64,000 nt of DNA. It comes from Halonatronomonas sp051745085 (lineage in GTDB: Bacteria > Bacillota > Halanaerobiia > Halanaerobiales > Halarsenatibacteraceae). A program made the translations under genes and the position numbers. Below the pieces are notes generated by a model. The model was not told where the DNA came from. It worked only from the letters and a program-made list of their open reading frames with translations, and did no database searches. Where the stretch lies: the NCBI GenBank assembly GCA_051745085.1, contig JBNJDR010000003.1, forward strand, positions 1-64,000. Direction: 5' to 3'. Shown piece by piece: positions 8,325 to 16,569 of the stretch. Within the stretch, counting starts at the first letter, position 1. Each line of letters opens with the position of its first letter.

Positions 8325-9113
8325 ATGAAACAAAATAAAGAAATCTTATCCTTTATTAATGACCAGGAGGATATAGACTTAGGTCAGAGAATACTAGACA
8401 TAGCTGAAAGAGTGAAAATGCGCAAGCAGTTAGAAGCAACAGAATTTTTAAATCCCCATCAACTTAATTTGGCTAAAGATATATTAAACCAATTAGCTGA
8501 GATTAATTTTAAAGCTGATGGAGGATATAAAAATGCAGAGCGAAAACGGATAGCAATTTTTCCTGATTATCTTTTTCCTGATCATCAAGATGTTCCACTG
8601 ACTTTTTATAAAGTTCTTGGCAACTTTAATTATATTAATATTTCTCACAGTGATTTTCTTGGTGCAATTATGGGGTTAGGGATAAAACGAGGTATGTTAG
8701 GAGATATAATCCTCATCGAGGATTATGCTCAAATAATCGTAGCTCCTGAAATTAAAAAAGAAATTGAGTTGAACTTAACATCTGTAAGTGAAGTTCCTGT
8801 CGAAGTTGAAGAAATAGATACTTCTGATATCAAAGTTAGACCTGAAAATAAGAAAGAAATATTAGCTACCGTGGCTTCATTAAGATTAGATGCTGTATTA
8901 AGTGCTGGATTTGGTGAGTCTCGTAGTAAAAGTAACAGGGCTATAACTAGTGGTAAAGTTAAATTAAACTGGAAAAAAGAAGAAAATCCGGCAGCTGAAG
9001 TTGAGATTGGCGACATTATTTCTTTGCAAGGAAGAGGGCGACTTTTTGTTGCTGAAGATAGAGGCAGATCAAATAGAGATAGAATCAAATTGAAGTTAGA
9101 ACGAATAACTTAG
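8325..9113 (+). CDS. ylmH: YlmH family S4-domain RNA-binding protein
   Basis: The 262-residue protein has an N-terminal region typical of YlmH (ERKRIAIFPDYLF, LGAIMGLGIKRGMLGDIIL) and a C-terminal S4 RNA-binding domain (about residues 180-240: LRLDAVLSAGFGESRSKSNR, ITSGKVKLNW). YlmH has been linked to rescue of stalled 50S-peptidyl-tRNA complexes in Bacillus, alongside RqcH (from memory). ATG 8325 follows GCGAGGAG. The gene sits between yggT and divIVA, its conserved position. Confidence 0.94.
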   Translation: MKQNKEILSFINDQEDIDLGQRILDIAERVKMRKQLEATEFLNPHQLNLAKDILNQLAEINFKADGGYKNAERKRIAIFPDYLFPDHQDVPLTFYKVLGNFNYINISHSDFLGAIMGLGIKRGMLGDIILIEDYAQIIVAPEIKKEIELNLTSVSEVPVEVEEIDTSDIKVRPENKKEILATVASLRLDAVLSAGFGESRSKSNRAITSGKVKLNWKKEENPAAEVEIGDIISLQGRGRLFVAEDRGRSNRDRIKLKLERIT

Positions 9114-9130
9114 TGGGGGGCTGGAAAAGC

Positions 9131-9769
9131 ATGAAATTTTCACCGCTAGATATATATAACAAAGAATTTAAAAAATCTGCATTTGGTTATAACTCTGGAG
9201 AAGTTGATGAATTTTTAGATGAAGTTGGGCTTGCTTATGAAAGACTGTTAAAAGATTATAGCTCTTTAGAAGATGAAAAAGAACGCCTAGAAGAAAAACT
9301 AGAAAATTATCGAGAAATACAGGAAAAATTAGAAGATACTTTAGATAGTGTCCAAAATACAGTTAGAGAGCAAACCAATCAAGCAAAAAAAGAAGCAGAT
9401 AATATAATTAATAAGGCTGAATTAGAAGCAGAAAAAATAAAACAAAGAGCTAGAAATGAAATTCAAAATGAAAGACATCGCTTAGAAAATTTAAAAGAGC
9501 AGAAAGAGCTATTTAGAATTAGGTTTAAATCATTATTAGAAAATTATCTTCAGCTTATAGATAACGATTCAACTAATAAAATAGGTTTATCAAGAGAAGA
9601 ACTTCATGATTTAATCGAAGACGATAATGATAATAAGCTAAAAGATCAGATTAATGAAGATAAAATTGAAAATGTCGAATCAGAGCAAACTGAGACCACT
9701 TCTCAGATGGATTTTGAGGAAAAACCAGCTAGAAATATTGATTTGGATGATACGAGAGTTAATGAGTAA
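9131..9769 (+). CDS. divIVA: DivIVA family cell-pole/septum protein
   Basis: DivIVA recognises negatively curved membrane at poles and septa and recruits partners. ATG 9131 gives the canonical N-terminus (MKFSPLDIYNKEFKKSAFGY); the frame is open from GTG 9113, but the extra residues do not fit the family. The 212-residue protein has the short membrane-binding head followed by long coiled coil (about 30-150, heptad-rich, Glu/Lys) and an acidic tail. It closes the division cluster. Confidence 0.94.
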   Translation: MKFSPLDIYNKEFKKSAFGYNSGEVDEFLDEVGLAYERLLKDYSSLEDEKERLEEKLENYREIQEKLEDTLDSVQNTVREQTNQAKKEADNIINKAELEAEKIKQRARNEIQNERHRLENLKEQKELFRIRFKSLLENYLQLIDNDSTNKIGLSREELHDLIEDDNDNKLKDQINEDKIENVESEQTETTSQMDFEEKPARNIDLDDTRVNE

Positions 9770-9775
9770 GTAATT

Positions 9776-10702
9776 ATGAAAAAAATTATTACCGAAAGTA
9801 TAGTTAGAGAAAGCCTAAATAATTCCAAGTCTAAATATAAATATGGGAAAGTGGCCAGTTATATACCTGCTTTAGCTGAAGCGAAAGAAGATGAAGCTGC
9901 TGCTGTGGCTGTTACACCTAAGGGCAAAGTATATAGAGTAGGAGACTGGCAGGTTGGTTTTACCATTCAAAGCATATCTAAACCCTTAACTCTTGCACTA
10001 GCTATTCTCGATCTTGGTAGAGATGAAGTTTTTGCTAAAGTGGGGGTAGAACCTACCGGCGAAGAGTTTAATTCTATTAGTAAATTAATAGGGCATCCTA
10101 AACCCTATAATCCTATGGTTAATGCAGGTGCTATAACTATAACTTCTTTAATTAAAGGTAAAAATTTAGAAGAAAAGTTCACAAGAATATTGAACTTTTA
10201 TCGGAAGATTTGTTGTAATCCAAAGTTAGAGATAGATGAAGAGGTATTTTTATCAGAACAGCGAACCGGCCATAGGAATAGATCTTTAGCTTATTTTTTG
10301 AAAGATAATCGAATTATAGAGGGTAAAGTTGAAGATATATTGGATTTATATTTTTTACAGTGTTCTGTTAAGGTAAATACAGAAGATATTGCTCGAGCGG
10401 CATCAGTATTAGCATATGAGGGAGTTGATCCTTGCTCGGGAGATAGAATTATATCGGGAGATTTGGCTAAAATTATTCGTTCCATTATGTTCACTTGTGG
10501 TATGTATGAAAAATCAGGTGAATTTGCTATTGAAGTTGGAATACCTGCTAAGAGTGGTGTGGGGGGGGGCATCATGGCACCTGCGAAAAATTTACTAGGG
10601 TTAGGCGTATATGGTCCAGCTCTTGACAATACTGGAACTAGCGTCGTAGGGATGAATATATTAAAGGATTTATCCCTAAAATTAAATTTACATATGCTGT
10701 AA
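9776..10702 (+). CDS. glsA: Glutaminase
   Basis: It hydrolyses L-glutamine to glutamate and ammonia. The 308-residue protein has the serine-dependent beta-lactamase-like fold of the glutaminase family, with S66-x-x-K69 in QSISKPL, plus NPMVNAGAI and the glycine-rich AKSGVGGGIMAPAKNLLGLG near the C-terminus. A run of nine G residues at 10560-10568 lies inside that last motif. The start at ATG 9776 has only a weak ribosome site (GAGTAAG). It is not obviously tied to the division genes upstream; the following lipoprotein begins 16 bp later. Confidence 0.95.
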   Translation: MKKIITESIVRESLNNSKSKYKYGKVASYIPALAEAKEDEAAAVAVTPKGKVYRVGDWQVGFTIQSISKPLTLALAILDLGRDEVFAKVGVEPTGEEFNSISKLIGHPKPYNPMVNAGAITITSLIKGKNLEEKFTRILNFYRKICCNPKLEIDEEVFLSEQRTGHRNRSLAYFLKDNRIIEGKVEDILDLYFLQCSVKVNTEDIARAASVLAYEGVDPCSGDRIISGDLAKIIRSIMFTCGMYEKSGEFAIEVGIPAKSGVGGGIMAPAKNLLGLGVYGPALDNTGTSVVGMNILKDLSLKLNLHML

Positions 10703-10718
10703 GGCGGAGTTGATATTG

Positions 10719-11867
10719 ATGTTGAGAAAAGTTAGGATTGCTGTGATTTTGATTGGAATAATAGTTTTTCTTTCTGGATGCAGCCAGGTAAGCAGGGAAA
10801 CAATAATTAACAATTCTCAATCGTTTACAAACGATAATATATCGTCTAATTTGCTTGATGATATTGCTGATAAAGATTCAATTGTAGTGGGGCAATTTCA
10901 TGGTCTTAAAGAACATCAAGAATTTTTAGCTAATTTAGTAATTAAAAGCCATCAAGAAATAGGCCTAAAGCAGGTAATGGTTGAAAGTCCGCATGCTTTT
11001 AGTTGGATATTTAACGGTTATGGTCAAGGAGAATTAGATAATGATCTTTTTGTTCAAGAAATTATATATAAGTGGCCAGTATTTTTAAATAGAATTCGAG
11101 AGTATAATTTATCTCAAGAATCCGAGAATAGAATTGCAGTAAGAACAGGTGATGCTAATTTCCATCAGGATCAATTTATTAGTTCAATCCAATATCTGCG
11201 CCAACATCTACCTGAACGTGATACTATAAATAGATTATTAAATAATATTATTACTGCTGAAGATAGAGAAGATGTTTTAGAAGAATTTAAAGAACATTTA
11301 ACTGTTGATAAAGCTAATTATAGAGATTATTGGGGGCCGGGATGGAATAAAACATTAATTGAAATGATCGAAATTGAATTAACCAGTCTGGAGATAAGAA
11401 ATTTATGGAATGATAATTATCCTGATGCTCATAATATGCGAGAAAATATTTTAAAAGATATTGCCGAAAAGCAATTAACAGAAAGAGGTCAGACAATATT
11501 TAATTTCAGTTTCTATCATGCCCAAAAACAACATCAGATAGGAACACGTAAAGAATGGCTTGCAGGATTTTTAGAAAAAAATTACTCTCATTATAGCCTT
11601 TTAGCGGTTCCCATTTCAGGAGAGATTAAAGATGAAAATGGTGGCTATAAAGAAGTAGATCTTTTAACAGGTAATAATAGGGGAGAATTATTTAGAAGAA
11701 CTGCAGAGATTGTTGGTTCAGATTCCAATATTTATTTAAGTCTTGCAGACCCTGAATTTCAAAAAGGTAAGGCATTAATGGATCTTCACTTTCAAAAAAT
11801 AGAAGGGATACCAAATGAAATTTTTGACGGTATAATATTATTTCCTGAAGTAACCTTATTAAAATAG
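10719..11867 (+). CDS. Lipoprotein with ChaN/erythromycin-esterase-like fold (putative)
   Basis: The 382-residue protein starts at ATG 10719 (site GGCGGAG) with a clear lipoprotein signal: hydrophobic stretch and lipobox LSGC, cysteine at residue 21. The mature part contains VVGQFHGLKEHQEFL and, 20-30 residues later, VMVESPHAF, a pattern like the His/Glu motifs of ChaN (haem-binding), Tiki/TraB and erythromycin-esterase relatives. A later motif, FNFSFYHAQKQHQIG, carries more histidines. I cannot name the substrate; haem or metal binding, or hydrolysis, are options. It should be anchored on the outer face of the membrane. Confidence 0.5.
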   Translation: MLRKVRIAVILIGIIVFLSGCSQVSRETIINNSQSFTNDNISSNLLDDIADKDSIVVGQFHGLKEHQEFLANLVIKSHQEIGLKQVMVESPHAFSWIFNGYGQGELDNDLFVQEIIYKWPVFLNRIREYNLSQESENRIAVRTGDANFHQDQFISSIQYLRQHLPERDTINRLLNNIITAEDREDVLEEFKEHLTVDKANYRDYWGPGWNKTLIEMIEIELTSLEIRNLWNDNYPDAHNMRENILKDIAEKQLTERGQTIFNFSFYHAQKQHQIGTRKEWLAGFLEKNYSHYSLLAVPISGEIKDENGGYKEVDLLTGNNRGELFRRTAEIVGSDSNIYLSLADPEFQKGKALMDLHFQKIEGIPNEIFDGIILFPEVTLLK

Positions 11868-11888
11868 GAAGAGGGGGTTTGGATAACG

Positions 11889-12125
11889 ATGGCTTCTAAA
11901 GAGGAATATGTTAAGATTTTAGATTTAGAAAATGAGTTTGAAGCTGGAATTATTAGGTCAGAGTTGGATAAAAGAAACATACCTTTTGTAATTGAGAGTT
12001 TTAATGATATTAGCTTTAATGGTGTTTACCAATTCCAGCACGGTTGGGGTGTTTTAAAAGCCCCAGAAGAATATTCTCAGAAAATATTAGAAATTCACAA
12101 AGATTTAAGTGAAAATGAAGAATAA
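11889..12125 (+). CDS. DUF2007-like small protein
   Basis: This is a 78-residue soluble protein with a short ferredoxin-like pattern: VKILDLENEFEAGIIRSELD, then FVIESFND and GWGVLKAPEEYSQKILEI. This resembles DUF2007 (putative signal-transducing protein) sequences. It has no membrane segment or cysteines. ATG 11889 lies after GGAAGAGGGGG. Its end overlaps lspA by 11 bp, so translation is probably coupled. Function is unknown. Confidence 0.6.
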   Translation: MASKEEYVKILDLENEFEAGIIRSELDKRNIPFVIESFNDISFNGVYQFQHGWGVLKAPEEYSQKILEIHKDLSENEE

Positions 12126-12576
12126 GTATTCAGCTTTTTTATTTAATTCAGGTTTTTTCCTTATGCTATTATTGATAGATCAGATGAGTAAGTATTATAT
12201 AATCAATAATTTTGCTCCTGGCCAGACAAATGCAATAATTAAAGGTATCTTTCATTTTACTTATATTAAAAACCCTGGTCTAGCCTTAGGGATATTTTCT
12301 GGTAAGTTCGGTCTTATTTTAGGATTACAGGCCTTAGTTTTGGTAGTTTTATATATAATAAAAAAACTATATTTTAGTTCAAATATCATTATCAATTTTT
12401 CTTTTATATTGATTTATAGTGGAGCTGTTGGAAATATTATTGACAGGTTGGTCCATGGTTTTGTAGTTGATTTTATTGATATTCAAGTTTGGCCAGTATT
12501 CAATCTTGCCGATTCATATATCGTTGTAGGAGTTATTGCCTTAATTTTATATTTGTATATTTATGAGGATGAGTAG
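12115..12576 (+). CDS. lspA: Lipoprotein signal peptidase (signal peptidase II)
   Basis: LspA cleaves the signal peptide of diacylated prolipoproteins within the membrane. The protein has 153 residues from ATG 12115 (a GTG two codons upstream is an alternative). Four hydrophobic helices are apparent. The family motifs are present: IDQMSKYYI near the N-terminus, KNPGLALGIF, GAVGNIIDRLVHGFVVDFID (about 104-122) and FNLADSYI (about 129-136), whose aspartates form the catalytic pair. It overlaps the preceding gene and is followed by an rluD-type gene, as in Bacillus. Confidence 0.96.
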   Translation: MKNKYSAFLFNSGFFLMLLLIDQMSKYYIINNFAPGQTNAIIKGIFHFTYIKNPGLALGIFSGKFGLILGLQALVLVVLYIIKKLYFSSNIIINFSFILIYSGAVGNIIDRLVHGFVVDFIDIQVWPVFNLADSYIVVGVIALILYLYIYEDE

Positions 12577-12595
12577 TAAATAGGAGTGGTTATAT

Positions 12596-13510
12596 TTGCA
12601 GGAAGAAATTAAGCTTGAAGTTGATGAAAACAATATTCGAGTAGATAAGTATCTTGCTGATAAATTAAAATATTCTCGGAGCTATATTCAAAAACTTATA
12701 GATAAAAATTTGATACTAATAAATAAACAACCTGTTGAAAAGGCTGCTCATACTTTGAAAATAGGTCAAAAAATTAAAGTTATCGTTCCTGAACCAGAAC
12801 CTTCTGAGATTGAACCCCAGGAGCTTGACTTTTCTATTATTTATGAGGACGATGTAATGGCTATCATTAATAAGCCTTCTGGTATTCCCGTTCATCCTGC
12901 TCCATCTTATGATGGCCCAACTCTTGTTAGTGGTCTTTTATATCGTTTGAACAATTTATCAGGTATAGGGGGCAAAAAACGTCCTGGGATAGTACATAGG
13001 TTAGATAAGGATACTTCAGGTTTACTGGTGGTGGCTAAAAATAATCAAGCTCACCGTAGTTTATCCCGGCAATTTAAAGAACGAGAAGTACATAAAGTAT
13101 ACAGGGCTATAATAAAAGGAACTCCTGAACATTCTCGAGCTAAGATTGAAGCTCCTATAGGTCGAGATCCAAAAGATCGTAAAAAAATGGCAGTTGTTAA
13201 GCATAATAGTAAACAGGCGATATCAATTTATAAAGTCATTGATAAATATAAAGGATATTCTCAAGTAGAAGTCGAAATTCTTACTGGTCGCACGCATCAG
13301 ATTAGAGCTCATTTCGAATTTATTGGTCATCCTGTAATAGGCGATGATAAATATGGGGGTAAAGTAAACTTATCCATTCAAATTTCGAGACAAATGCTAC
13401 ATGCTTATCGGCTTAATATTATTCATCCAGTGGAGAATAATAGGATGGATTTCACTGCAGAATTACCTGAGGATTATAAAAAAGTAGTTGATTATCTAGA
13501 AAAAATTTGA
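12596..13510 (+). CDS. rluD: RluD/RluA family pseudouridine synthase
   Basis: This enzyme isomerises uridines in rRNA. The 304-residue protein has an N-terminal S4 domain (about 12-65: VDKYLADKLKYSRSYIQKLI) and the RluA-type catalytic domain, with D137 in GIVHRLDKDTSGL, VHKVYRAIIKG and LTGRTHQIRAHF. The TTG start at 12596 follows TAGGAGTGG. In Bacillus the gene at this place (ylyB) precedes pyrR; here pyrR is missing and the PyrR-controlled permease follows. Exact target uridines cannot be read from sequence. Confidence 0.93.
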   Translation: MQEEIKLEVDENNIRVDKYLADKLKYSRSYIQKLIDKNLILINKQPVEKAAHTLKIGQKIKVIVPEPEPSEIEPQELDFSIIYEDDVMAIINKPSGIPVHPAPSYDGPTLVSGLLYRLNNLSGIGGKKRPGIVHRLDKDTSGLLVVAKNNQAHRSLSRQFKEREVHKVYRAIIKGTPEHSRAKIEAPIGRDPKDRKKMAVVKHNSKQAISIYKVIDKYKGYSQVEVEILTGRTHQIRAHFEFIGHPVIGDDKYGGKVNLSIQISRQMLHAYRLNIIHPVENNRMDFTAELPEDYKKVVDYLEKI

Positions 13511-13535
13511 CTTTTATAAAATTCTAAGCTATAAT
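13507..13535 (+). promoter_or_regulatory. Promoter of the uracil permease unit
   Basis: TTGACT (13507-13512) and TATAAT (13530-13535) are 17 bp apart. The -35 overlaps the last codons of the upstream synthase gene. Predicted transcription starts near 13542, just before the PyrR attenuator. Confidence 0.85.
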
Positions 13536-13554
13536 GATTAAGATAAAAATAAAT

Positions 13555-13674
13555 AGTGTCCCTTTAAATTGGCTCCGTGAGGCTGATAAGGGTATTTAAT
13601 ATTTTGACCAGTTATATGGATAAACTGAGTCAGATATGCCTTCTATCAGCCTTCTAAATCAGAAGGCTTTTTAT
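13555..13674 (+). promoter_or_regulatory. PyrR-binding attenuator (pyr leader)
   Basis: Three competing RNA elements are visible. (1) The PyrR-binding anti-antiterminator hairpin has lower stem CCCTT (13560-13564) with AAGGG (13588-13592) and the PyrR core GGCTCCGTGAGGCTGATAAG, close to the TCCNGNGAGGCT consensus. (2) The antiterminator forms when AGGCTGATA (13580-13588) pairs exactly with TATCAGCCT (13644-13652). (3) The terminator is AGCCTTCT (13648-13655) with AGAAGGCT (13661-13668), then a T-run. UMP-bound PyrR should favour termination, so high pyrimidine levels shut the permease off. Confidence 0.92.
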
Positions 13675-13693
13675 ATTTCAAGGAGGTAAAAAA

Positions 13694-14992
13694 ATGAAAA
13701 TTAGCTTACAAGAAAATGTGAAAGACTTACAGGAAAAAGGATTATTTAATCATCGGTTTTTGATCTTAGCAGTGCAGCATTTATTTGCGATGTTTGGCGC
13801 TACAATTTTAGTGCCAGCTTTAACTGGTTTAAATCCTTCAATAGCTCTTTTTACATCTGGTTTAGGAACTTTACTATTTCATGTGATAACTCAAGGGAAA
13901 GTTCCAGCATATTTAGGTTCTTCATTTGCTTTTATTGCTCCTATTATTGCAGCAAGCGATAGCTTTGGTCCAGGTGGAGCTATGCTGGGAATAGTAGTTG
14001 TGGGTATAATTTATATTATAATAGCTGCTATAGTTAAAGTAGTAGGAGTAGAGTTTATTAGTAGACTCTTACCTCCAGTAGTAGTAGGTCCAGTTATTAT
14101 CACGATTGGGTTAGGGCTTGCTCCTGTTGCAAAAGATATGGCTGAAGAACATATATTAACTGCGTTTATAACTTTAGCACTAACAGTGTTTTTAACCTTA
14201 AAAGGCAAAGGTATCTTAAAGATAATTCCAATTTTTGTAGGAATAATTGGGGGTTATATCTTTGCTTTTAGTATTGGTTTGGTTGATTTGACTCCGGTCC
14301 AGGAAGCAGCCTGGCTTAGTTTGCCGCAATTTACAATGCCAACATTTACAGGTAATTTTGGAGCCATCACACTTCTTGCTCCAATAGCTTTAGTTACTGT
14401 GGTAGAGCACTTAGGTGACGTTTTGGCCTTAGGGAAAACGGTTGGGCGGGATTATATTGAAGAACCTGGTCTCCACAGAACATTATTAGGAGACGGTATA
14501 GCCACCATGTTAGCGGGTTTCTTTGGGGGACCACCCAATACCACTTATGGTGAAAATATCGGGGTACTTGCTCTCACAGGAGTTCATAATCCTATAATTA
14601 TTCAAGGGGCTGCCGGATTGGTATTAACTATCAGCTTTATTGGAAAGTTTGGAGCAGTTATTCAGACTATACCAGCAGCTGTTATGGGAGGTATCGTTTT
14701 CCTCTTATTCGGAATGATAGCTTCAGTAGGTTTAAGAACATTATTAGAGAATGAAGTTGATTTACAAAATAAAAGAAATTTAATAATAATTTCTGTAGTC
14801 CTTGTAGCTGGTCTAAGTAATTTAACAATAGCTCCTGCGGGCATGGAATTTAGCGGGATGGGCTTAGCAGCACTGGTTGGTATTATCCTAAATCTTGTTC
14901 TCCCTCAGGATAGTTTTAATAAAGAAGTTGCGGCGAAAGTGAATTCAAATGATAAAAAAATAAAAAATAAAGTAGGTCTGGAAAATAATTAA
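13694..14992 (+). CDS. pyrP: Uracil permease (NCS2/UraA-PyrP family)
   Basis: This is a nucleobase transporter in the membrane, 432 residues with about 12-14 hydrophobic helices. NCS2 motifs are visible: FAMFGATILVPALTGLNPS near the N-terminus, AYLGSSFAFIAPI, TVVEHLGDVLALGK (with the transport-critical Glu/His region) and GGPPNTTYGENIGVLALTG. Uracil specificity is supported by the PyrR attenuator directly upstream. ATG 13694 follows AAGGAGG. It appears to be a single-gene unit ended by a strong terminator. Confidence 0.95.
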   Translation: MKISLQENVKDLQEKGLFNHRFLILAVQHLFAMFGATILVPALTGLNPSIALFTSGLGTLLFHVITQGKVPAYLGSSFAFIAPIIAASDSFGPGGAMLGIVVVGIIYIIIAAIVKVVGVEFISRLLPPVVVGPVIITIGLGLAPVAKDMAEEHILTAFITLALTVFLTLKGKGILKIIPIFVGIIGGYIFAFSIGLVDLTPVQEAAWLSLPQFTMPTFTGNFGAITLLAPIALVTVVEHLGDVLALGKTVGRDYIEEPGLHRTLLGDGIATMLAGFFGGPPNTTYGENIGVLALTGVHNPIIIQGAAGLVLTISFIGKFGAVIQTIPAAVMGGIVFLLFGMIASVGLRTLLENEVDLQNKRNLIIISVVLVAGLSNLTIAPAGMEFSGMGLAALVGIILNLVLPQDSFNKEVAAKVNSNDKKIKNKVGLENN

Positions 14993-15013
14993 ATGTTAAT
15001 TAGACTTATAATT

Positions 15014-15048
15014 CGCCTGGTAGATTATTAATCTGCCAGGTCTTTTTT
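15014..15048 (+). terminator. Terminator after pyrP
   Basis: CCTGGTAGATT (15016-15026) pairs with AATCTGCCAGG (15030-15040; one G-U pair) and is followed by TCTTTTTT. This is a strong intrinsic terminator that isolates the permease from tldD. Confidence 0.9.
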
Positions 15049-15129
15049 ATTTAAATGCAGGTCTAAAGGCTTGATATCTAGAATATAATGTATGAAGTAA
15101 AAGATGCAAAGTAGAAGGGGGTAAATTAG

Positions 15130-16569
15130 TTGGAAAAGAAATTAAAAGACTTGATTGATTATGCTTTAGACCAGGGTGTTGACTATGTTGATGTAAGATA
15201 TATTGATAGAAGAGACCAAATTATTAAGACAGAAGATAATAGGCTGCAGGATTTTGAAGATAGCACAGAAACAGGTGCAGGGATTAGAGTGTTAGTAGAT
15301 GGGGCTCAAGGCTTTGCTGCTACTTCTGATTTAGACCAGCTGGAGCAAACGGTTTTAAAAGCAATATCTGTAGCCCAGGCAAGCAAAAAAGTGAATAATA
15401 AATCAGTAAAATTTGCTGAAAAAGAAGTTATAGATGATAGTTATGCTACTCATATTGAGGAAGATCCTTTTTCAGTGCCTGTACAGAAAAAGATTGATCT
15501 TCTCTTACAAGCCGAAAAGAAGATGAAGGAGACTGAAGAATTATTTCAGACTAGTGGATCCCTGTCATTTCGGCAGGAAAAAAAGATTTATACAGATTCT
15601 GAAGGAAGTTATCTAGTTCAGAAATTTTATGAGTCTGGAGGGGGAATTACTGCTAAAGCTATTGGTGATGGAGAACTCCAGATAAGGAGCTATCCCTGCG
15701 CATTTGGAGGGAATTATAGCAAAGCAGGTTATGAATTCATAAGAGAAATGGACTTGGTAAACCAGGCTAAAAAAATAGCAGAAGAAGTGGTGACAGTTAG
15801 CAAAGCAGAGGAAATACCTGCCGGGGAATATGATTTAGTTATAGATAGTTCTCAAATGACTTTGCAAATTCATGAAAGTATCGGTCATCCTATTGAATTA
15901 GATAGAATTTTTGGGGCTGAAGCTGCTTTTGCTGGGACTAGTTTTTTAGATCCAGAGATGCTTGATGAATTTCAATATGCATCTAACCAGGTAAATGTGG
16001 TTGCTGATGCTACCAAAGCAGGATGCCTGGGGACTTTTGCTTATGATGACGAAGGGGTGCCAGCTCAAAGAGTAGAAATTATAAAAGATGGTATCTTAAA
16101 AAACTTTTTAACTTCTCGAGACACCGCTTATAAATTGGGTGAGAAATCGGGTGGAGCAGCACTTGCAGATAATTGGGATAAACTTCCTATTATTAGGATG
16201 ACTAATATAAATCTTTTACCTGGCGAGCATAGTCTGGATGAATTAATATCTGAGGTGGATTATGGTTTTTATTTAAAGAATAATCGAAGTTGGAGTATTG
16301 ATGATCTAAGATTAAACTTTCAATTTGGTTGTGAAATAGCTTATGAAATTAAAAACGGAGAATTGACAGGAAAAGTATTTAAGAATCCAGTTTATTCTGG
16401 CAGCACACCAGAATTTTGGAATAGTTGTGATGGTATAGCCAATCAGGATCACTGGAAATCTTATGGTGTCCCTAATTGTGGAAAAGGTGAGCCCATGCAA
16501 ATTGGCCATGTAGGTCATGGTTCAGCCCCAGCAAGATTCCGTCAGGTACAGGTAGGAGTTGATGAATAA
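15130..16569 (+). CDS. tldD: TldD metalloprotease subunit
   Basis: TldD forms a heterodimeric peptidase with TldE/PmbA; TldD carries the metal site. The 479-residue protein has the HESIGH zinc motif at residues 248-253. Other family blocks are present: IRVLVDGAQGFAATSDLD, DDEGVPAQR and the C-terminal CGKGEPMQIGHVGHGSAPARF. The TTG start at 15130 follows AGAAGGGGG. The pair processes peptides such as microcin precursors in enterics and degrades CcdA; the natural substrate here is unknown. tldE overlaps by 1 bp (TAATG). Confidence 0.96.
   Translation: MEKKLKDLIDYALDQGVDYVDVRYIDRRDQIIKTEDNRLQDFEDSTETGAGIRVLVDGAQGFAATSDLDQLEQTVLKAISVAQASKKVNNKSVKFAEKEVIDDSYATHIEEDPFSVPVQKKIDLLLQAEKKMKETEELFQTSGSLSFRQEKKIYTDSEGSYLVQKFYESGGGITAKAIGDGELQIRSYPCAFGGNYSKAGYEFIREMDLVNQAKKIAEEVVTVSKAEEIPAGEYDLVIDSSQMTLQIHESIGHPIELDRIFGAEAAFAGTSFLDPEMLDEFQYASNQVNVVADATKAGCLGTFAYDDEGVPAQRVEIIKDGILKNFLTSRDTAYKLGEKSGGAALADNWDKLPIIRMTNINLLPGEHSLDELISEVDYGFYLKNNRSWSIDDLRLNFQFGCEIAYEIKNGELTGKVFKNPVYSGSTPEFWNSCDGIANQDHWKSYGVPNCGKGEPMQIGHVGHGSAPARFRQVQVGVDE

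Noticed and set aside
15084..15089. TATAAT before tldD
   Set aside because: No -35 at a usable distance; TTGATA is only 7 bp upstream.
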